Notes under the pieces: generated by a model
Told to the model about the DNA's origin: nothing
The model's database searches: none
The model's input: only the letters and a program-made list of their open reading frames with translations
Program-made: the position numbers and the translations under genes
Origin: Demequina salsinemoris
GTDB taxonomy: Bacteria > Actinomycetota > Actinomycetes > Actinomycetales > Demequinaceae
Length of the DNA: 64,000 nucleotides
NCBI RefSeq assembly: GCF_000974805.1
Contig: NZ_BBQZ01000003.1
Coordinates: forward strand, 186,001 to 250,000
Direction of reading: 5' to 3'
Shown here: positions 46,091 to 56,956 of the stretch, piece by piece
Numbering within the stretch: the first letter of the stretch is position 1
Layout: every line of letters starts with the position of its first letter

Positions 46091-47896
46091 ATGCTTCGCA
46101 TGTCCACTCTCTTCCTCCGCACCCTTCGTGAGGACCCGGCAGACGCCGAGGTCGCCTCGCACAAGCTCCTGGTCCGCGCCGGCTACATCCGTCGTGCCGC
46201 GCCGGGCATCTACACCTGGCTCCCGCTGGGGCTGAAGGTGCTCGCGAAGGTCGAGGCGATCGTGCGCGAGGAGATGGACGCGGCGGGCGGCCAAGAGGTC
46301 CACTTCCCGGCGCTGCTCCCGCGCGAGCCCTACGAGGCGACCAACCGGTGGACCGAGTACGGGCCCAACCTCTTCCGCCTCGCGGACCGCAAGGGCGCCG
46401 ACTACCTGCTCGCGCCGACGCACGAGGAGATGTTCACCCTCCTGGTCAAGGACCTGTACTCGTCGTACAAGGACCTGCCGCTCACGATCTATCAGATCCA
46501 GACCAAGTACCGCGACGAGGCGCGTCCGCGCGCGGGCCTGCTGCGCGGCCGCGAGTTCATCATGAAGGACTCGTACAGCTTCGACCTCACGGATGAGGGC
46601 CTCGACGCGTCGTACGCTACGCAGCGCGCCGCCTACATCCGCATCTTCGAGCGCCTGGGCATCGAGTACGTGATCGTGCAGGCGCAGTCCGGCGCGATGG
46701 GCGGCTCGAAGTCGGAGGAGTTCCTCTCGCCCACCGAGGTCGGCGAGGACACCTTCGTGCGCTCGCCCGGCGGCTACGCGGCGAACGTCGAGGCCGTGAC
46801 GACCATCGTCCCCGCGGCGATCGATTGGTCCGACGCGCCCGCGGCTCACGTCGAGGACACCCCCGACACCCCGACGATCGACTCGCTCGTCGCCGCCGCC
46901 AACGCGAGCCACCCGCGCGACGACCGTCCCTGGACCGCCGCGGACACGCTCAAGAACGTCGTCGTCGCGGCGACAAACCCGGAGGGGGAGCGTGGCCTGC
47001 TCGTCGTCGGCGTCCCCGGCGACCGCGAGGTCGACATGACGCGTCTCGAGGCGGCGCTGTCGCCCGCGACGGTCGAGCCCGCCAACGAGGACGACCTCAA
47101 GGCGCACCCCGAGCTCGTCAAGGGCTACATCGGCCCCGGCGCCCTCGGCCCGCAGGCGCGCCCGGCGGACGTCGCGTACCTGTCCGAGGACGACGCGACG
47201 ATCCCGTACCTGCTCGACCCCCGCATCGTTCCTGGAACCCGCTGGATCACCGGCGCGAACGAGCACGGCCGCCACGTGTTCGACCTGGTCATGGGCCGCG
47301 ACTTCGTCGGCGACGGCACGATCGAGGCCGCCGAGGTGCGCGCCGGTGACGAGGCTCCCGACGGCTCCGGGCCGCTCGAGCTCGCGCGCGGTGTCGAGAT
47401 CGGCCACATCTTCCAGCTGGGCCGCAAGTACGCCGAGGCGCTCGAGCTCAAGGTGCTCGACGTGAACGGCAAGCAGCAGGTGGTCACGATGGGCTCGTAC
47501 GGCATCGGCGTCACGCGCGCCGTCGCGCTGCTCGCCGAGAACAACCATGACGACCTGGGCCTCGCGTGGCCGATCCAGGTCACGCCGTTCCACGTCCACG
47601 TGGTGGCGACGGGCAAGGACGATGCGGTGTTCGAGGCCGCGCAGTCGCTCGCCGACGGTCTGGAGGCCCAGGGGATCGAGGTCATGTACGACGACCGCCC
47701 CAAGGTCTCTCCCGGCGTGAAGTTCAAGGACGCCGAGCTGCTGGGGGCCCCGTACATCCTGGTCGCCGGTCGCGGTCTCGCCGATGGCGTCGTCGAGCTC
47801 AAGACGCGCGCGACGGGCGAGTCGGAGCAGGTCCCCGTGGACGATGCGGTGGCGGCGGTCGCGGCACGCGTGCGTGAGGCGCTCTCGCAGGCGTGA
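46091..47896 (+). CDS. proS: Prolyl-tRNA synthetase, bacterial type with editing domain
   Basis: Charges tRNA-Pro. 601 residues from ATG 46091 (an ATG three codons later is possible). Class II motifs: [18 protein letters not shown] (motif 1 area), the motif 2 loop [22 protein letters not shown], and motif 3 in [16 protein letters not shown]. The insertion domain at about 225-395 is the YbaK-like editing domain that removes Ala. The C-terminal anticodon-binding domain starts near 490. It stands alone after the AT-rich glycosylation genes, where core composition resumes. Confidence 0.96.
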   Translation: MLRMSTLFLRTLREDPADAEVASHKLLVRAGYIRRAAPGIYTWLPLGLKVLAKVEAIVREEMDAAGGQEVHFPALLPREPYEATNRWTEYGPNLFRLADRKGADYLLAPTHEEMFTLLVKDLYSSYKDLPLTIYQIQTKYRDEARPRAGLLRGREFIMKDSYSFDLTDEGLDASYATQRAAYIRIFERLGIEYVIVQAQSGAMGGSKSEEFLSPTEVGEDTFVRSPGGYAANVEAVTTIVPAAIDWSDAPAAHVEDTPDTPTIDSLVAAANASHPRDDRPWTAADTLKNVVVAATNPEGERGLLVVGVPGDREVDMTRLEAALSPATVEPANEDDLKAHPELVKGYIGPGALGPQARPADVAYLSEDDATIPYLLDPRIVPGTRWITGANEHGRHVFDLVMGRDFVGDGTIEAAEVRAGDEAPDGSGPLELARGVEIGHIFQLGRKYAEALELKVLDVNGKQQVVTMGSYGIGVTRAVALLAENNHDDLGLAWPIQVTPFHVHVVATGKDDAVFEAAQSLADGLEAQGIEVMYDDRPKVSPGVKFKDAELLGAPYILVAGRGLADGVVELKTRATGESEQVPVDDAVAAVAARVREALSQA

Positions 47897-47963
47897 GCAG
47901 GAGTTCACGCGACGTCCACCCCGACGTCAGGATCCTGTCACGTGAGCGCGCTAGCGTGCGAGC

Positions 47964-48734
47964 GTGACGCAGATATGGGCGCACCGCGGTGCGCGTCTCG
48001 CAGCACCCGAGAACACGCTCGCGGCCTTCGCTGAGGCAGCGGCTGTCGGCGCCGACGGGGTCGAGCTCGACGTCCACCTCACGGCCGACGACAGGCTCGT
48101 GGTCAGGCACGACCCCGAGCTCCCGATGCCGGACGGCTCGCTCGTCCCGCTGGCGGCGCTCACCCGCGCCGAGGTGGCGCTCGCCGACGTCGGCGACGGC
48201 GTCTCGGGGCCGCATCGCGTGCCGCACCTGTGGGAGGTCCTCGACCTGCTCGAGCCCACGGGTCTCACGGTCAACGTCGAGATCAAGGTCGGGTGCGCGG
48301 CACCGTATCGGGGGATCGCGCAGGCCGTGGCGGAGACTGTCCGCGCCGCGCGGATGTCCGAGAGGGTCATCGTGTCGTCGTTCGACCATGTGGGCCTGCT
48401 CGAGATGCGCGAGCACGACGACGCGCTCGCGCTCGCCCCGCTCTACTCCGAGGGGCTCGCGAGGCCCTGGGACTACGCGTCGATGCTCGGCGTGGGGGCG
48501 GTGCACCCGCACATCGCCACGCTGCGGCGCCCCGGCGAGGTGGAGTCGTTCCGCGCGGCGGGGATCGCGATCAGGCCGTGGACCGTGAACGACCCCACCG
48601 ACCTGCACGCGATGCTGCTCGCGGAGGTCGACGCCGTGATGGTCGACGACCCTGCCGGCGCGCTCGCCGCGCGCCGCGCGCTGGCCCGCCAGGCCGCGGC
48701 GGACTTGACGACGCAGCCGCTCGTGCCCGCGTGA
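47964..48734 (+). CDS. Glycerophosphodiester phosphodiesterase family protein
   Basis: 256 residues from GTG 47964. GDPD signature: WAHRGARLAAPENT (His-Arg and Glu), then GVELDVHLTADDRLVVRHD with the metal-binding Glu and Asp and the catalytic His. VNVEIK supplies the later Glu. Near the C-terminus WTVNDPTDLHAML is typical. No signal peptide, so cytosolic glycerophosphodiesters are the likely substrate. Alone between proS and a convergent lipoprotein gene. Confidence 0.88.
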   Translation: MTQIWAHRGARLAAPENTLAAFAEAAAVGADGVELDVHLTADDRLVVRHDPELPMPDGSLVPLAALTRAEVALADVGDGVSGPHRVPHLWEVLDLLEPTGLTVNVEIKVGCAAPYRGIAQAVAETVRAARMSERVIVSSFDHVGLLEMREHDDALALAPLYSEGLARPWDYASMLGVGAVHPHIATLRRPGEVESFRAAGIAIRPWTVNDPTDLHAMLLAEVDAVMVDDPAGALAARRALARQAAADLTTQPLVPA

Positions 48735-48799
48735 GCAGGGGCCCCGAACCGTCGATCGTGCGCCTGCGCCGGCATGCCCGTCGCACGCGCCCCGGCGCC

Positions 48800-49795
48800 T
48801 CAGCCCTGCGTGTCCTCCGCTGAGGAGGCGTCGGCGAGCCCCGGCAGCACGGGCAGGTCGGTGAGCCGCCAGCCGTCGAGCAGCGACTCCGCCGCGTAGG
48901 CGTCGAAAGCGCCGTCGAGGAGCCACGCGACGTCGCCTGACTCGCTCGAGACCGCAGCGGCGGCGTACGCCGAGGCGACCGCGTCCTCGGTGTCCCTGAG
49001 CGTCGCGGCGCGGCTCGCATCGTCCTCGATCGAGGAGGCGAGCGTTGAGTACACCTCGGTGCGCGCATCGTCCGCTCCCGACAGCTCCTGGAGCGCGTCC
49101 GAGCGCTCGGCATGGAGCTCGGCACGGGCGAGCGACGCCGCCTTCTCCGCCCCGGACTGGCGGGTCGCGACCAGCTCGTAGAGGTACCGCGCCTGATCGT
49201 GACGCAGCGCGAGATCCGCGAGCGTCGTGGAGTCGAGCGCGCTCGAGTCCGGGACCGTGAGGCTCTCGGCCGCATCGGAGGAGGGGAGCGTCCTCGCGGC
49301 CGCCCCGGTGTCCACGGAGCCGTCGTCGACGAGACCGAGCCACAGCGCCATGCCATGCACGAGCGCGCCGCTCGTGGCCCATGCGCGCAGGTCGGCGTCG
49401 TCGGTCGACGTCGCGATCTCGACGGACGTGTCGAGCGCCGCCTGGACGACGCTGTCGAGCGTCACAGGATCGGCGGACGCGGACGCGGACGCGGAGGCGG
49501 ACGGAGTGACCCCGGGATACGTGACGTAGCGCTGACCGACGCCGTCGACGAGGGAGGGGAGGCTGCGCGCCTCGACCTGCGCGAGCGTGCCCCCGTCGGA
49601 GCCCTCGGCGAGCGCGGTGGACACGTCGTCGAGGGCCGCCGCGAGCGTGTCTCGCTCGACCGTGACGGGTGACGCGGTGCGCGCCGGCGGAGCCGGCGTC
49701 TCGAGGCGCACGCAGCCCGCGAGGGACACCGTGAGCAGCGTCGCCGTGAGCCCGACGAGCGCGGGGAGGCGGCGCGGAGAGGTCATGGCCGTCAT
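48800..49795 (-). CDS. Lipoprotein with C-terminal ferritin-like DUF4439 domain
   Basis: 331 residues from the ATG at 49793-49795, with AGGA upstream (ATG codons three bases upstream and nine bases downstream are alternatives). The signal ends in the lipobox LAGC, so the mature protein should be lipid-anchored. A middle Ser/Ala/Asp stretch (about 105) leads to a helical part, and the last 140 residues (LADLALRHDQARYLYELVA onward) match the ferritin-like four-helix DUF4439 seen in actinobacterial proteins next to rimP. Metal binding is not evident. Divergent from rimP, sharing a 87-bp promoter region. Confidence 0.72.
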   Translation of the reverse strand: MTAMTSPRRLPALVGLTATLLTVSLAGCVRLETPAPPARTASPVTVERDTLAAALDDVSTALAEGSDGGTLAQVEARSLPSLVDGVGQRYVTYPGVTPSASASASASADPVTLDSVVQAALDTSVEIATSTDDADLRAWATSGALVHGMALWLGLVDDGSVDTGAAARTLPSSDAAESLTVPDSSALDSTTLADLALRHDQARYLYELVATRQSGAEKAASLARAELHAERSDALQELSGADDARTEVYSTLASSIEDDASRAATLRDTEDAVASAYAAAAVSSESGDVAWLLDGAFDAYAAESLLDGWRLTDLPVLPGLADASSAEDTQG

Positions 49796-49796
49796 C

Positions 49797-49825
49797 ATGA
49801 CACGTGTCCTGCCTGCGTTTAGAAT
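49797..49825 (+). promoter_or_regulatory. Candidate promoter of the rimP-nusA-infB operon
   Basis: ATGACA (49797-49802) and TAGAAT (49820-49825) with a 17-bp spacer, 58 bp before rimP. The -35 box touches the start codon area of the divergent lipoprotein gene. Confidence 0.5.
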
Positions 49826-49882
49826 GTCTCGCGAGCGAACTACAGGAACGGAGCGCGTCACCGACGCGCGGGGAGGCTGGGC

Positions 49883-50386
49883 ATGGACATCACGGAGCGC
49901 ATCGTCGACCTGGCAGCCCCCGCCGCGGAAGCGGCAGGCCTGGTGATCGACAGCGTCGAGGTGCACCGGGCGGGCAAGCGTTCCCGCGTGGTCGTGACCG
50001 TGGACCTGCCGGAGACCGAGATCGGCTCGGCGGGCCTGGACGCGGTGGCCGAGGCCTCCCGCAGCATCGGCAAGGCGCTCGACGAGGCCGACCCGATCAA
50101 GGGCGAGTACATGCTCGAGGTGTCGACCCCCGGGACGTCACGGCCGCTCACCGAGCGCCGCCACTTCCTGCGCGCCCGCACGCGCCTCGTCGTGATCGAC
50201 CTCGCGAGCGGCGACCAGGCCAGGGGCCGGATCACGGACGTGACCGACGACGCGGTGCTGCTGGACGGCGACGCCGGCGAGGTCACCGTTCCCTTCGCGA
50301 ACATCGCGCGCGGCTCGATCGAGGTCGAGCTCAAGCGCATCGACGACGCCGAGCTCACGGAGCTCGCGGACCAGGAAGAGGACTGA
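49883..50386 (+). CDS. rimP: Ribosome maturation factor RimP
   Basis: Needed for 30S subunit maturation. 167 residues with an N-terminal alpha/beta domain ([35 protein letters not shown]) and a C-terminal SH3-like barrel (about 95-155). Its stop overlaps the nusA start (TGATG), the classical rimP-nusA pair. Confidence 0.95.
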   Translation: MDITERIVDLAAPAAEAAGLVIDSVEVHRAGKRSRVVVTVDLPETEIGSAGLDAVAEASRSIGKALDEADPIKGEYMLEVSTPGTSRPLTERRHFLRARTRLVVIDLASGDQARGRITDVTDDAVLLDGDAGEVTVPFANIARGSIEVELKRIDDAELTELADQEED

Positions 50387-51393
50387 TGGATATCGATATG
50401 ACGGCGTTGCGCTCGCTCGAACGCGAGCGCGACATCTCCTTGAACGTCCTGGTCGACGCGATCGAGCAGGCGCTCGCCTCCGCGTACCACAAGACCCCCG
50501 GCGCGTATCGGAACGCCCGCGCGCACCTCGACCGCGACACCGGCCACGTGACGATCTACGCCAAGGAGCCCGTTCCGGAGGGCTCGGAGGCGGACCCCGA
50601 CGCGATGCCCGAGTTCGACGACACCCCCGCCGACTTCGGCCGCATCGCGACGGCGACCGCGCGCCAGGTCATCGTCCAGCGCATGCGTCAGGCCGGGGAC
50701 GATGCGGTGCTCGGCGAGTACGCGGGCAGCGAGGGACACCTCGTGTCCGGCGTCATCCAGCAGAGCGCCGACCCCAAGAACGTCCACGTCGACCTTGGCG
50801 ACGTCGAGGCGCTGCTGCCTCAGCACGAGCAGGTCCCGACCGAGGAGTACGTCCACGGCGAGCGGCTGCGCGCCTACGTGCTCCAGGTCGCGCGCGGCCA
50901 GAAGGGGCCGTCGATCATGCTGTCGCGCACCCACCCTGGGCTCGTGCGTCGCCTGTTCGAGATGGAGGTCCCGGAGATCGCCGACGGCACCGTGGAGATC
51001 ATGAGCCTCGCCCGCGAGGCCGGCCACCGCTCCAAGATGGCCGTCCGCGCCACCGTGCCCGGTGTCAACGCCAAGGGCGCCTGCATCGGTCCGATGGGCG
51101 CGCGCGTGCGAGCAGTCATGAGCGAGCTCCACGGGGAGAAGATCGACATCGTCGACTGGGACGAGGACCCCGCGAAGTTCGTCGGCCATGCGCTGTCGCC
51201 CTCGCGCGTCGTCTCCGTGACGGTCGTCGACCCCGAGGCGCGCGCCTGCCGTGTGATCGTGCCGGACTACCACCTGTCGCTCGCGATCGGCAAGGAGGGG
51301 CAGAACGCCCGCCTCGCCGCGAGGCTGACCGGCTGGCGGATCGACATCCGTTCGGACGAGGCCGACGGCGCGCAGTCGGGCGCCGGGGCCTGA
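50386..51393 (+). CDS. nusA: Transcription termination/antitermination factor NusA
   Basis: Binds RNA polymerase and nascent RNA and modulates pausing, termination and antitermination. 335 residues: N-terminal polymerase-binding domain ([24 protein letters not shown]) to about 110, S1 domain (about 115-185), KH1 (about 215-275, with [11 protein letters not shown]) and KH2 (about 280-335, with [12 protein letters not shown]). No C-terminal acidic repeats, as usual outside proteobacteria. ylxR follows after 23 bp. Confidence 0.96.
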   Translation: MDIDMTALRSLERERDISLNVLVDAIEQALASAYHKTPGAYRNARAHLDRDTGHVTIYAKEPVPEGSEADPDAMPEFDDTPADFGRIATATARQVIVQRMRQAGDDAVLGEYAGSEGHLVSGVIQQSADPKNVHVDLGDVEALLPQHEQVPTEEYVHGERLRAYVLQVARGQKGPSIMLSRTHPGLVRRLFEMEVPEIADGTVEIMSLAREAGHRSKMAVRATVPGVNAKGACIGPMGARVRAVMSELHGEKIDIVDWDEDPAKFVGHALSPSRVVSVTVVDPEARACRVIVPDYHLSLAIGKEGQNARLAARLTGWRIDIRSDEADGAQSGAGA

Positions 51394-51416
51394 CGGCCCG
51401 GACAGCGGGTAGACTG

Positions 51417-51701
51417 GTGCAGCCGAGAGACTCGTCTCGTGTCGCCGACCACCCGGAACCGCCCGATGAGGGCCCGCTCCGCACGTGCGTCGGATGCAGG
51501 GGACGGGGGTCTCGGTCGGTTCTCGTGAGGGTCGCCGTCCTGGACGGTGCCGCCGTGGTCGACACGGCCAAGACCCTCCCCGGACGTGGAGCCTGGCTTC
51601 ATCCCGGTGACGACTGCCTCGAGCTCGCTCTCAGGAGACGTACGATCGGACGTGCACTGCGCGCGCCCGACGTCGACCTGAGCGCTCTCGCAGTGCGGTA
51701 A
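51417..51701 (+). CDS. ylxR: YlxR family RNA-binding protein
   Basis: 94 residues from GTG 51417. The family core is clear: LRTCVGCRGRGSRSVLVRV, then LPGRGAWLHPGDDCLELAL. In firmicutes YlxR (RnpM) binds RNase P RNA. No ribosome-binding site is visible before the GTG; TAGACT at 51410-51415 looks like a -10 box but would start transcription inside the gene. Conserved between nusA and infB. Confidence 0.88.
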   Translation: MQPRDSSRVADHPEPPDEGPLRTCVGCRGRGSRSVLVRVAVLDGAAVVDTAKTLPGRGAWLHPGDDCLELALRRRTIGRALRAPDVDLSALAVR

Positions 51702-51752
51702 CGTGGACCGCGTCCACCAGCCATTCGGCCTGACAGAACGGGATGAAAGCCC

Positions 51753-51832
51753 ATGGTCAAGCAGTGAGTACCTCGAAATGAGATACCAGCCGTAACGATG
51801 GCTCGACCCTGTCTTGGTCGGGCCAAGACAGG
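51753..51832 (+). promoter_or_regulatory. infB leader: four-codon upstream frame and stem that buries the ribosome-binding site
   Basis: CCTGTCTTGG (51808-51817) pairs perfectly with CCAAGACAGG (51823-51832) across a 5-base loop. The Shine-Dalgarno AGGAG of infB begins inside the 3-prime arm (51830-51834), so the folded stem should limit initiation at GTG 51839. Earlier in the leader, ATG-GTC-AAG-CAG-TGA (51753-51767) could be a minimal upstream frame. Regulation is inferred from structure alone. Confidence 0.55.
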
Positions 51833-51838
51833 AGAATT

Positions 51839-54595
51839 GTGGCAAAGCCCCGCGTTCACGAGATCGCGAAGGAGCTCGGTGTTCCGAGCAAGGACCTGAT
51901 CGCCAAGCTCAACGAGCTCGGCGAGTACGTCAAGGGTCCGTCCTCCACCCTGGAGGCACCGGTCGTGCGCAAGGCCCGCGAGGCCTTCCCCGGTGGTGCG
52001 TCGTCCGACAGCAAGCCCGCAGCGAAGCCCGCGGCCAAGCCTGCCGCGAAGCCGGGCCCCAAGCCGGCGCCCAAGCCCGCCCCTGCGGCCGCAGCCGCGC
52101 CCGCCGAGGCGCCCGCCGCGTCGTCCGCGCCGAAGCCCGGCGGCCCCAGGCCCGGCCCGAAGCCCGCCGCGACGCCGGCGCCCGAGGCTCCTGCCGTGGC
52201 GGCGCCTGCTCCCGCGACCGACGCTCCGGCCGCATCGTCCGCGCCCAAGCCGGGCGCCCCGAAGCCTGCCGCGAAGCCCGGCGCTCCGAGCCCGGCCGAC
52301 ATGCCGAAGCCGCGCCCGCGTCCCGGCGGCAACAACCCCTTCTCGGACCGCTCCGCCGGTCCGCGTCCCCGCCCGCGTCCGGGCGGCAACAACCCGTTCC
52401 AGGGTCCCCGCAGCGGCGGCCCCGGCGGCGCTCCGCGTCCGGGCGGTCAGGGCCGTCCCGGCGGCGCGCCCCGTCCCGGCGGCGCTCCTCGTCCCGGCCA
52501 GGGCTTCGGCCCGCGCCCGACCGCCCCTGCGGGCGGCAACGGCGGCGCGCCGGGTCGCGGCGGCCGCGGCGGCTTCGGCGGTCCCGGCGGCGCTGGTGGT
52601 CCCGGCGGTCCTGGTGGCCCCGGCGGCCGTCCGGCTCCCGGTGGCCGCGGTCGTGGCGGCGGCACCGCTGGTGCCTTCGGTCGTCAGGGCGGTCGTCCCG
52701 TCCGTTCGCGCAAGAGCAAGCGCGCGAAGCGGGCCGAGTACGAGCAGCAGCAGGCTCCGGCGATCGGTGGCGTGCAGATCCCTCGCGGTGACGGCACGAC
52801 CCCGCTGCGTCTGCGTCGCGGCGCGACGCTGACGGACTTCGCCGAGAAGATCGATGTCAATCCCGCGTCGCTCGTCACGGTGCTGTTCCACCTCGGTGAG
52901 ATGGCCACGGCGACGCAGTCGCTCGACGAGGACACGTTCGAGACCCTCGGCGCCGAGCTGGGCTACAAGATCCAGATCGTCTCTCCCGAGGACGAGGACA
53001 AGGAGCTCCTCGAGGGCTTCGGCCTCGACCTGGAGGCCGAGCTCGAGGCGGAGACCGACGAGGAGCTCGAGCCCCGGGCCCCGATCGTCACCGTCATGGG
53101 TCACGTCGACCACGGAAAGACGCGCCTGCTGGACTCGATCCGCAAGGCGGACGTCATCTCCGGCGAGGCCGGCGGCATCACGCAGCACATCGGTGCGTAC
53201 CAGATCCGCCACGTCCACGGCGGCGTCACGCGTCCCATCACGTTCATCGACACCCCTGGTCACGAGGCGTTCACCGCCATGCGTGCCCGTGGTGCGCAGG
53301 TCACCGACATCGCGATCCTCGTGGTCGCTGCCGATGACGGCGTGATGCCGCAGACCATCGAGGCGCTCAACCACGCCCAGGCGGCCAACGTGCCGATCGT
53401 GGTCGCGGTCAACAAGGTGGACAAGGAGGGGGCGAACCCCGACAAGATCCGCCAGCAGCTCACCGAGTACAACCTGGTGTCCGAGGAGTGGGGCGGCGAC
53501 ACGATGTTCGTCGACGTCTCCGCGCTCAAGGGTCAGGGCATCGACGACCTCCTCGAGGCCGTCCTGCTCACTGCGGACGCCGGTCTGGACCTGCGCGCGA
53601 ACCCGAACAAGGACGCGCGTGGTGTGGCCGTCGAGGCTCACCTCGACAAGGGCCGCGGTGCCGTCGCGACGGTGCTGGTCAACTCCGGAACGCTGCGCGT
53701 CGGCGACGCGATCGTCGCGGGCACGGCCCACGGACGCGTGCGTGCGATGTTCGACGAGTACGACAACCAGGTCGACGAGGCGAAGCCTGGCCGCCCGGTG
53801 CTCGTCATCGGTCTGACGTCCGTCCCCGGTGCCGGTGACTCGTTCATCGTGGCCGAGGACGACCGCACCGCTCGCCAGATCGCTGAGAAGCGTGAGGCCG
53901 CGGAGCGTGCCGCTCAGCTCGCCAAGCGCCGCAAGCGCATCTCTCTCGAGGACTTCAACAAGGCCCTCGAGGAGGGCAAGGTCGACACCCTCAACCTCAT
54001 CATCAAGGGTGACGTCTCCGGTGCCGTCGAGGCGCTCGAGGACGCGCTGCTCCAGATCGATGTGGGCGACGAGGTCGACCTGCGCATCATCCACCGCGGC
54101 GTGGGTGCGGTGACGCAGAACGATGTGAACCTGGCGACGGTCGACAACGCGATCATTATCGGCTTCAACGTGCGTCCCGCCGAGCGTGTCCAGGACATGG
54201 CGGACCGCGAGGGCGTCGACATGCGCTTCTACTCGGTCATCTACCGGGCGCTCGAGGACGTCGAGGCCTCGCTCAAGGGCATGCTCAAGCCCGAGTTCGA
54301 GGAGAAGCAGGTCGGCGCCGCGGAGATCCAGGAGATCTTCCGCTCGTCCAAGTTCGGCAACATCGCGGGCTGCCTGGTCCGCGAGGGCGTCATCAAGCGC
54401 AACGCGAAGGCGAAGGTCGTTCGTGCGGGCGTCGTCATCGGCGAGCCCACGATCGACACGCTGCGTCGCTTCAAGGACGACGTCACCGAGGTCAAGGACG
54501 GTTACGAGTGCGGTATCGGGCTCGGCAAGTTCAACGACATCCAGGTGGGCGACATCATCGAGACCTTCGAGATGGTTGAGATTCCGAGGGACTGA
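51839..54595 (+). CDS. infB: Translation initiation factor IF-2
   Basis: GTPase that places initiator tRNA on the ribosome. 918 residues from GTG 51839. An IF2_N module ([22 protein letters not shown]) opens the protein, followed by a very long Ala/Pro/Lys then Gly/Pro/Arg linker (about 55-290), typical for actinobacteria. A second IF2_N-like part precedes the G domain: [14 protein letters not shown] near 420, DTPGHEAF near 475, NKVDKEG near 525. Domains II-IV follow to the end (EMVEIPRD). The leader hairpin may set its translation level. Confidence 0.97.
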   Translation: MAKPRVHEIAKELGVPSKDLIAKLNELGEYVKGPSSTLEAPVVRKAREAFPGGASSDSKPAAKPAAKPAAKPGPKPAPKPAPAAAAAPAEAPAASSAPKPGGPRPGPKPAATPAPEAPAVAAPAPATDAPAASSAPKPGAPKPAAKPGAPSPADMPKPRPRPGGNNPFSDRSAGPRPRPRPGGNNPFQGPRSGGPGGAPRPGGQGRPGGAPRPGGAPRPGQGFGPRPTAPAGGNGGAPGRGGRGGFGGPGGAGGPGGPGGPGGRPAPGGRGRGGGTAGAFGRQGGRPVRSRKSKRAKRAEYEQQQAPAIGGVQIPRGDGTTPLRLRRGATLTDFAEKIDVNPASLVTVLFHLGEMATATQSLDEDTFETLGAELGYKIQIVSPEDEDKELLEGFGLDLEAELEAETDEELEPRAPIVTVMGHVDHGKTRLLDSIRKADVISGEAGGITQHIGAYQIRHVHGGVTRPITFIDTPGHEAFTAMRARGAQVTDIAILVVAADDGVMPQTIEALNHAQAANVPIVVAVNKVDKEGANPDKIRQQLTEYNLVSEEWGGDTMFVDVSALKGQGIDDLLEAVLLTADAGLDLRANPNKDARGVAVEAHLDKGRGAVATVLVNSGTLRVGDAIVAGTAHGRVRAMFDEYDNQVDEAKPGRPVLVIGLTSVPGAGDSFIVAEDDRTARQIAEKREAAERAAQLAKRRKRISLEDFNKALEEGKVDTLNLIIKGDVSGAVEALEDALLQIDVGDEVDLRIIHRGVGAVTQNDVNLATVDNAIIIGFNVRPAERVQDMADREGVDMRFYSVIYRALEDVEASLKGMLKPEFEEKQVGAAEIQEIFRSSKFGNIAGCLVREGVIKRNAKAKVVRAGVVIGEPTIDTLRRFKDDVTEVKDGYECGIGLGKFNDIQVGDIIETFEMVEIPRD

Positions 54596-55029
54596 TGAGC
54601 GACAACCCCCGCGCTCTGCGGCTCGCGGGCACGATCAAGAAGATCGTCGCCCGCGCGCTGGAGAGCGAGATCAAGGACCCGCGTCTCGGGTTCGTGACGA
54701 TCACGGATGTGCGCGTCACGGGTGACCTGCAGCAGGCCTCGGTGTTCTACACGGTCCTCGGCTCGGACGAGGACCGTGCGGGCACCGCGGCCGCGCTGCA
54801 GTCCGCCAAGGGCAAGCTGCGCTCCAAGGTGGGCAGCGAGCTCGGCATCAGGCTGACGCCGAGCCTCGAGTTCCACCTGGACGCGGTTCCCGAGTCCGCG
54901 GCCTCGCTCGATCGCGCGCTCCACGAGGCGCAGCAGCGTGATGAGGAGCTGCGTCGCCTTCGCGAGAACGCGACCTACGCCGGTGAGGCGGATCCGTACC
55001 GTCACGCCGACGAGGACGACGAGGACTAG
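54595..55029 (+). CDS. rbfA: Ribosome-binding factor A
   Basis: KH-fold protein that matures the 16S rRNA 5-prime end and releases 30S dormancy-type intermediates. 144 residues. Core: LAGTIKKIVARALESEIKDPRLGFVTITDVRVTGDLQ, with the family pattern RLGFVTITDV. The tail is acidic. Start shares its A with the infB stop (TGATG). truB follows after 5 bp. Confidence 0.95.
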   Translation: MSDNPRALRLAGTIKKIVARALESEIKDPRLGFVTITDVRVTGDLQQASVFYTVLGSDEDRAGTAAALQSAKGKLRSKVGSELGIRLTPSLEFHLDAVPESAASLDRALHEAQQRDEELRRLRENATYAGEADPYRHADEDDED

Positions 55030-55034
55030 TCCCG

Positions 55035-55967
55035 ATGGGCCGTCGTAGCGGCGACGAGCCCACGCCTGGGCTGCTGCTCGTCGACAAGCCGCAGGGCTGG
55101 ACGTCGCACGACGTGGTCGGCCGGACCCGTCGACTCGCGGGCACCCGCAAGGTCGGGCATGCCGGCACGCTCGATCCCATGGCCACGGGCCTGCTCGTGC
55201 TCGGGATCGGGCGTGCGACCAAGCTGCTCACCTACATCACCGGGCACGACAAGGCGTACGAGGCGACGATCCGGCTCGGTCAGTCGACGGTCACGGACGA
55301 TGCGGAGGGTGACGTCACCTCGTCGGCCGACGCGTCGGGCGTGACGGATGATGCGATCGCCGAGGGCGTCGCCGCCCTCACGGGCGACATCATGCAGCGT
55401 CCGTCGTCGGTCAGCGCGATCAAGGTCGACGGCAAGCGCTCGTACGCGCGCGTGCGCGGGGGAGAGGACGTCGAGCTCCCCGAGCGTCCCGTGACCGTGA
55501 GCCGCTTCGAGGTGCTCGCCATCCGTCGGGACGATGCGGTGGTCGACGTGGACGTCGCGGTCGACGTGTCGTCGGGAACCTACGTGCGCGCGCTCGCGCG
55601 CGACCTCGGCGCCGCGCTGGGAGTGGGAGGCCACCTCACCGCGCTGCGCCGCACCCGCATCGGCCGCATCCCGCTGACCGAGGCGAGAACGCTCGAGGAG
55701 CTGTCCGCGCTCGTCGACACCGGTGAGCCTCTGCCGCTGCTTCCGCTCGGCCCCGCGGCCGCCGCGACCCTCCCTCCGGTATCGATCTCCGACGACGACG
55801 CGCGCGCGCTCGGCTACGGGCAGTGGATCGAGTCCGACGCCGGATCGGAGGGCGAGCACCTCGCGCTCCTCGACGCCCGCGGCGAGCTCATCGCGCTCGG
55901 TGAGCGGCGCGGGGGGAAGATCAAGCCCGTGGTCGTGATGAGGCCCGCCGGGGCTACGGCAGAATGA
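55035..55967 (+). CDS. truB: tRNA pseudouridine55 synthase TruB
   Basis: Makes pseudouridine 55 in the T-loop of tRNAs. 310 residues. The catalytic Asp is in VGHAGTLDPMATGLLVLG near residue 48. Further motifs: YEATIRLGQSTVTDDAEG, RPSSVSAIKVDGKRSYARVR and the later GTYVRALARDLG. A C-terminal part of about 70 residues forms the PUA-like extension seen in actinobacteria. ribF overlaps by 4 bp. Confidence 0.96.
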   Translation: MGRRSGDEPTPGLLLVDKPQGWTSHDVVGRTRRLAGTRKVGHAGTLDPMATGLLVLGIGRATKLLTYITGHDKAYEATIRLGQSTVTDDAEGDVTSSADASGVTDDAIAEGVAALTGDIMQRPSSVSAIKVDGKRSYARVRGGEDVELPERPVTVSRFEVLAIRRDDAVVDVDVAVDVSSGTYVRALARDLGAALGVGGHLTALRRTRIGRIPLTEARTLEELSALVDTGEPLPLLPLGPAAAATLPPVSISDDDARALGYGQWIESDAGSEGEHLALLDARGELIALGERRGGKIKPVVVMRPAGATAE

Positions 55968-56956
55968 CCGACATGCAGGTCTGGCGCTCCCTCGACGAGG
56001 TCCCCTCCGATCTCGGTCCCACCGTGGTCACCATCGGGAACTTCGACGGCGTGCACCGCGGCCACAGGGCCGTGCTGTCGCGCATGGCGGCCGACGCGCG
56101 TGCGCAGGGCCTCAAGGCCGTGAGCATCACGTTCGACCCGCACCCCCGCGCGGTGCACGATCCCGCGCATCCTCCCGTCCTCATCACGGGGGTCGACGAC
56201 AGGCTCGAGCGCCTCGCCGAGACCGGGCTCGACGGCGTGCTCCTCGTGGAGTACACGCTCGACTTCGCGATGCAGACGCCCGAGGAGTTCGTGCGCAACT
56301 ATCTGGTCGACGGGCTCGGCGCCGCGGTCGTCGTGGTCGGCCGCGACACGAAGTTCGGGCGCGGCAACGCGGGCGACGTCGACACCCTCAAGGAGCTCGG
56401 CGTGCGGCTGGGCTTCGCGGTCGAGGTGCTGGCGGACGCCGGCGACACCGACGCGCGCGGCCGACGCTGGTCCTCGACGTGGGTGCGCGAGCTGCTCGAC
56501 GACGGCAAGGTGGCCGAGGCATCCGAGGTCCTCGGCTGCCCCCACCGTCTGCGCGGCGTGATCGTGCATGGCGACAAGCGCGGGCGCACGATCGGCTTCC
56601 CGACCGCCAACCTCGATGTGTCCGCGGGGATGATCCCCAGGCACGGCGTGTACGCGGGCTGGCTCACGGTGCTGGACGCGCACGGCAACGACCGCGCCGC
56701 GCACCTCGTGGGCACCCCGATGCCCGCCGCGATAAGCGTGGGGCTCAACTACACCGTCGGAGGCGAGAGCCTGCGCGTCGAGGCGTTCGTGATCGACGCC
56801 GACGACCTGGACCTGTACGACGCGTCGGTCGCGTTCGACCTCGTCGGCTGGCGACGGCCGATGCTGGACTTCGGCTCGCTCGAGGCGCTCACGGAGGCGC
56901 TCGAGGAGGACGTCGCCTGGAGCCGTGAGGCACTGGGACTGCCCGTGAAGGGCTGA
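55964..56956 (+). CDS. ribF: Bifunctional riboflavin kinase/FMN adenylyltransferase
   Basis: Makes FMN and FAD. 330 residues. The N-terminal nucleotidyltransferase domain has VVTIGNFDGVHRGHRAVL and later RWSSTWVRELL. The C-terminal kinase domain (about 195-320) has GDKRGRTIGFPTANL and the substrate loop around HGVYAGWL. It supplies FAD, the donor used by the two ApbE enzymes of the redox cluster, though the genes are far apart. ATGA overlap with truB. Confidence 0.96.
   Translation: MTDMQVWRSLDEVPSDLGPTVVTIGNFDGVHRGHRAVLSRMAADARAQGLKAVSITFDPHPRAVHDPAHPPVLITGVDDRLERLAETGLDGVLLVEYTLDFAMQTPEEFVRNYLVDGLGAAVVVVGRDTKFGRGNAGDVDTLKELGVRLGFAVEVLADAGDTDARGRRWSSTWVRELLDDGKVAEASEVLGCPHRLRGVIVHGDKRGRTIGFPTANLDVSAGMIPRHGVYAGWLTVLDAHGNDRAAHLVGTPMPAAISVGLNYTVGGESLRVEAFVIDADDLDLYDASVAFDLVGWRRPMLDFGSLEALTEALEEDVAWSREALGLPVKG

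Noticed and set aside
47940..47963. CACGTG and GCGCTAGCG palindromes before the phosphodiesterase gene
   Set aside because: Short self-complementary words like these are common at this GC content and nothing else supports a site.
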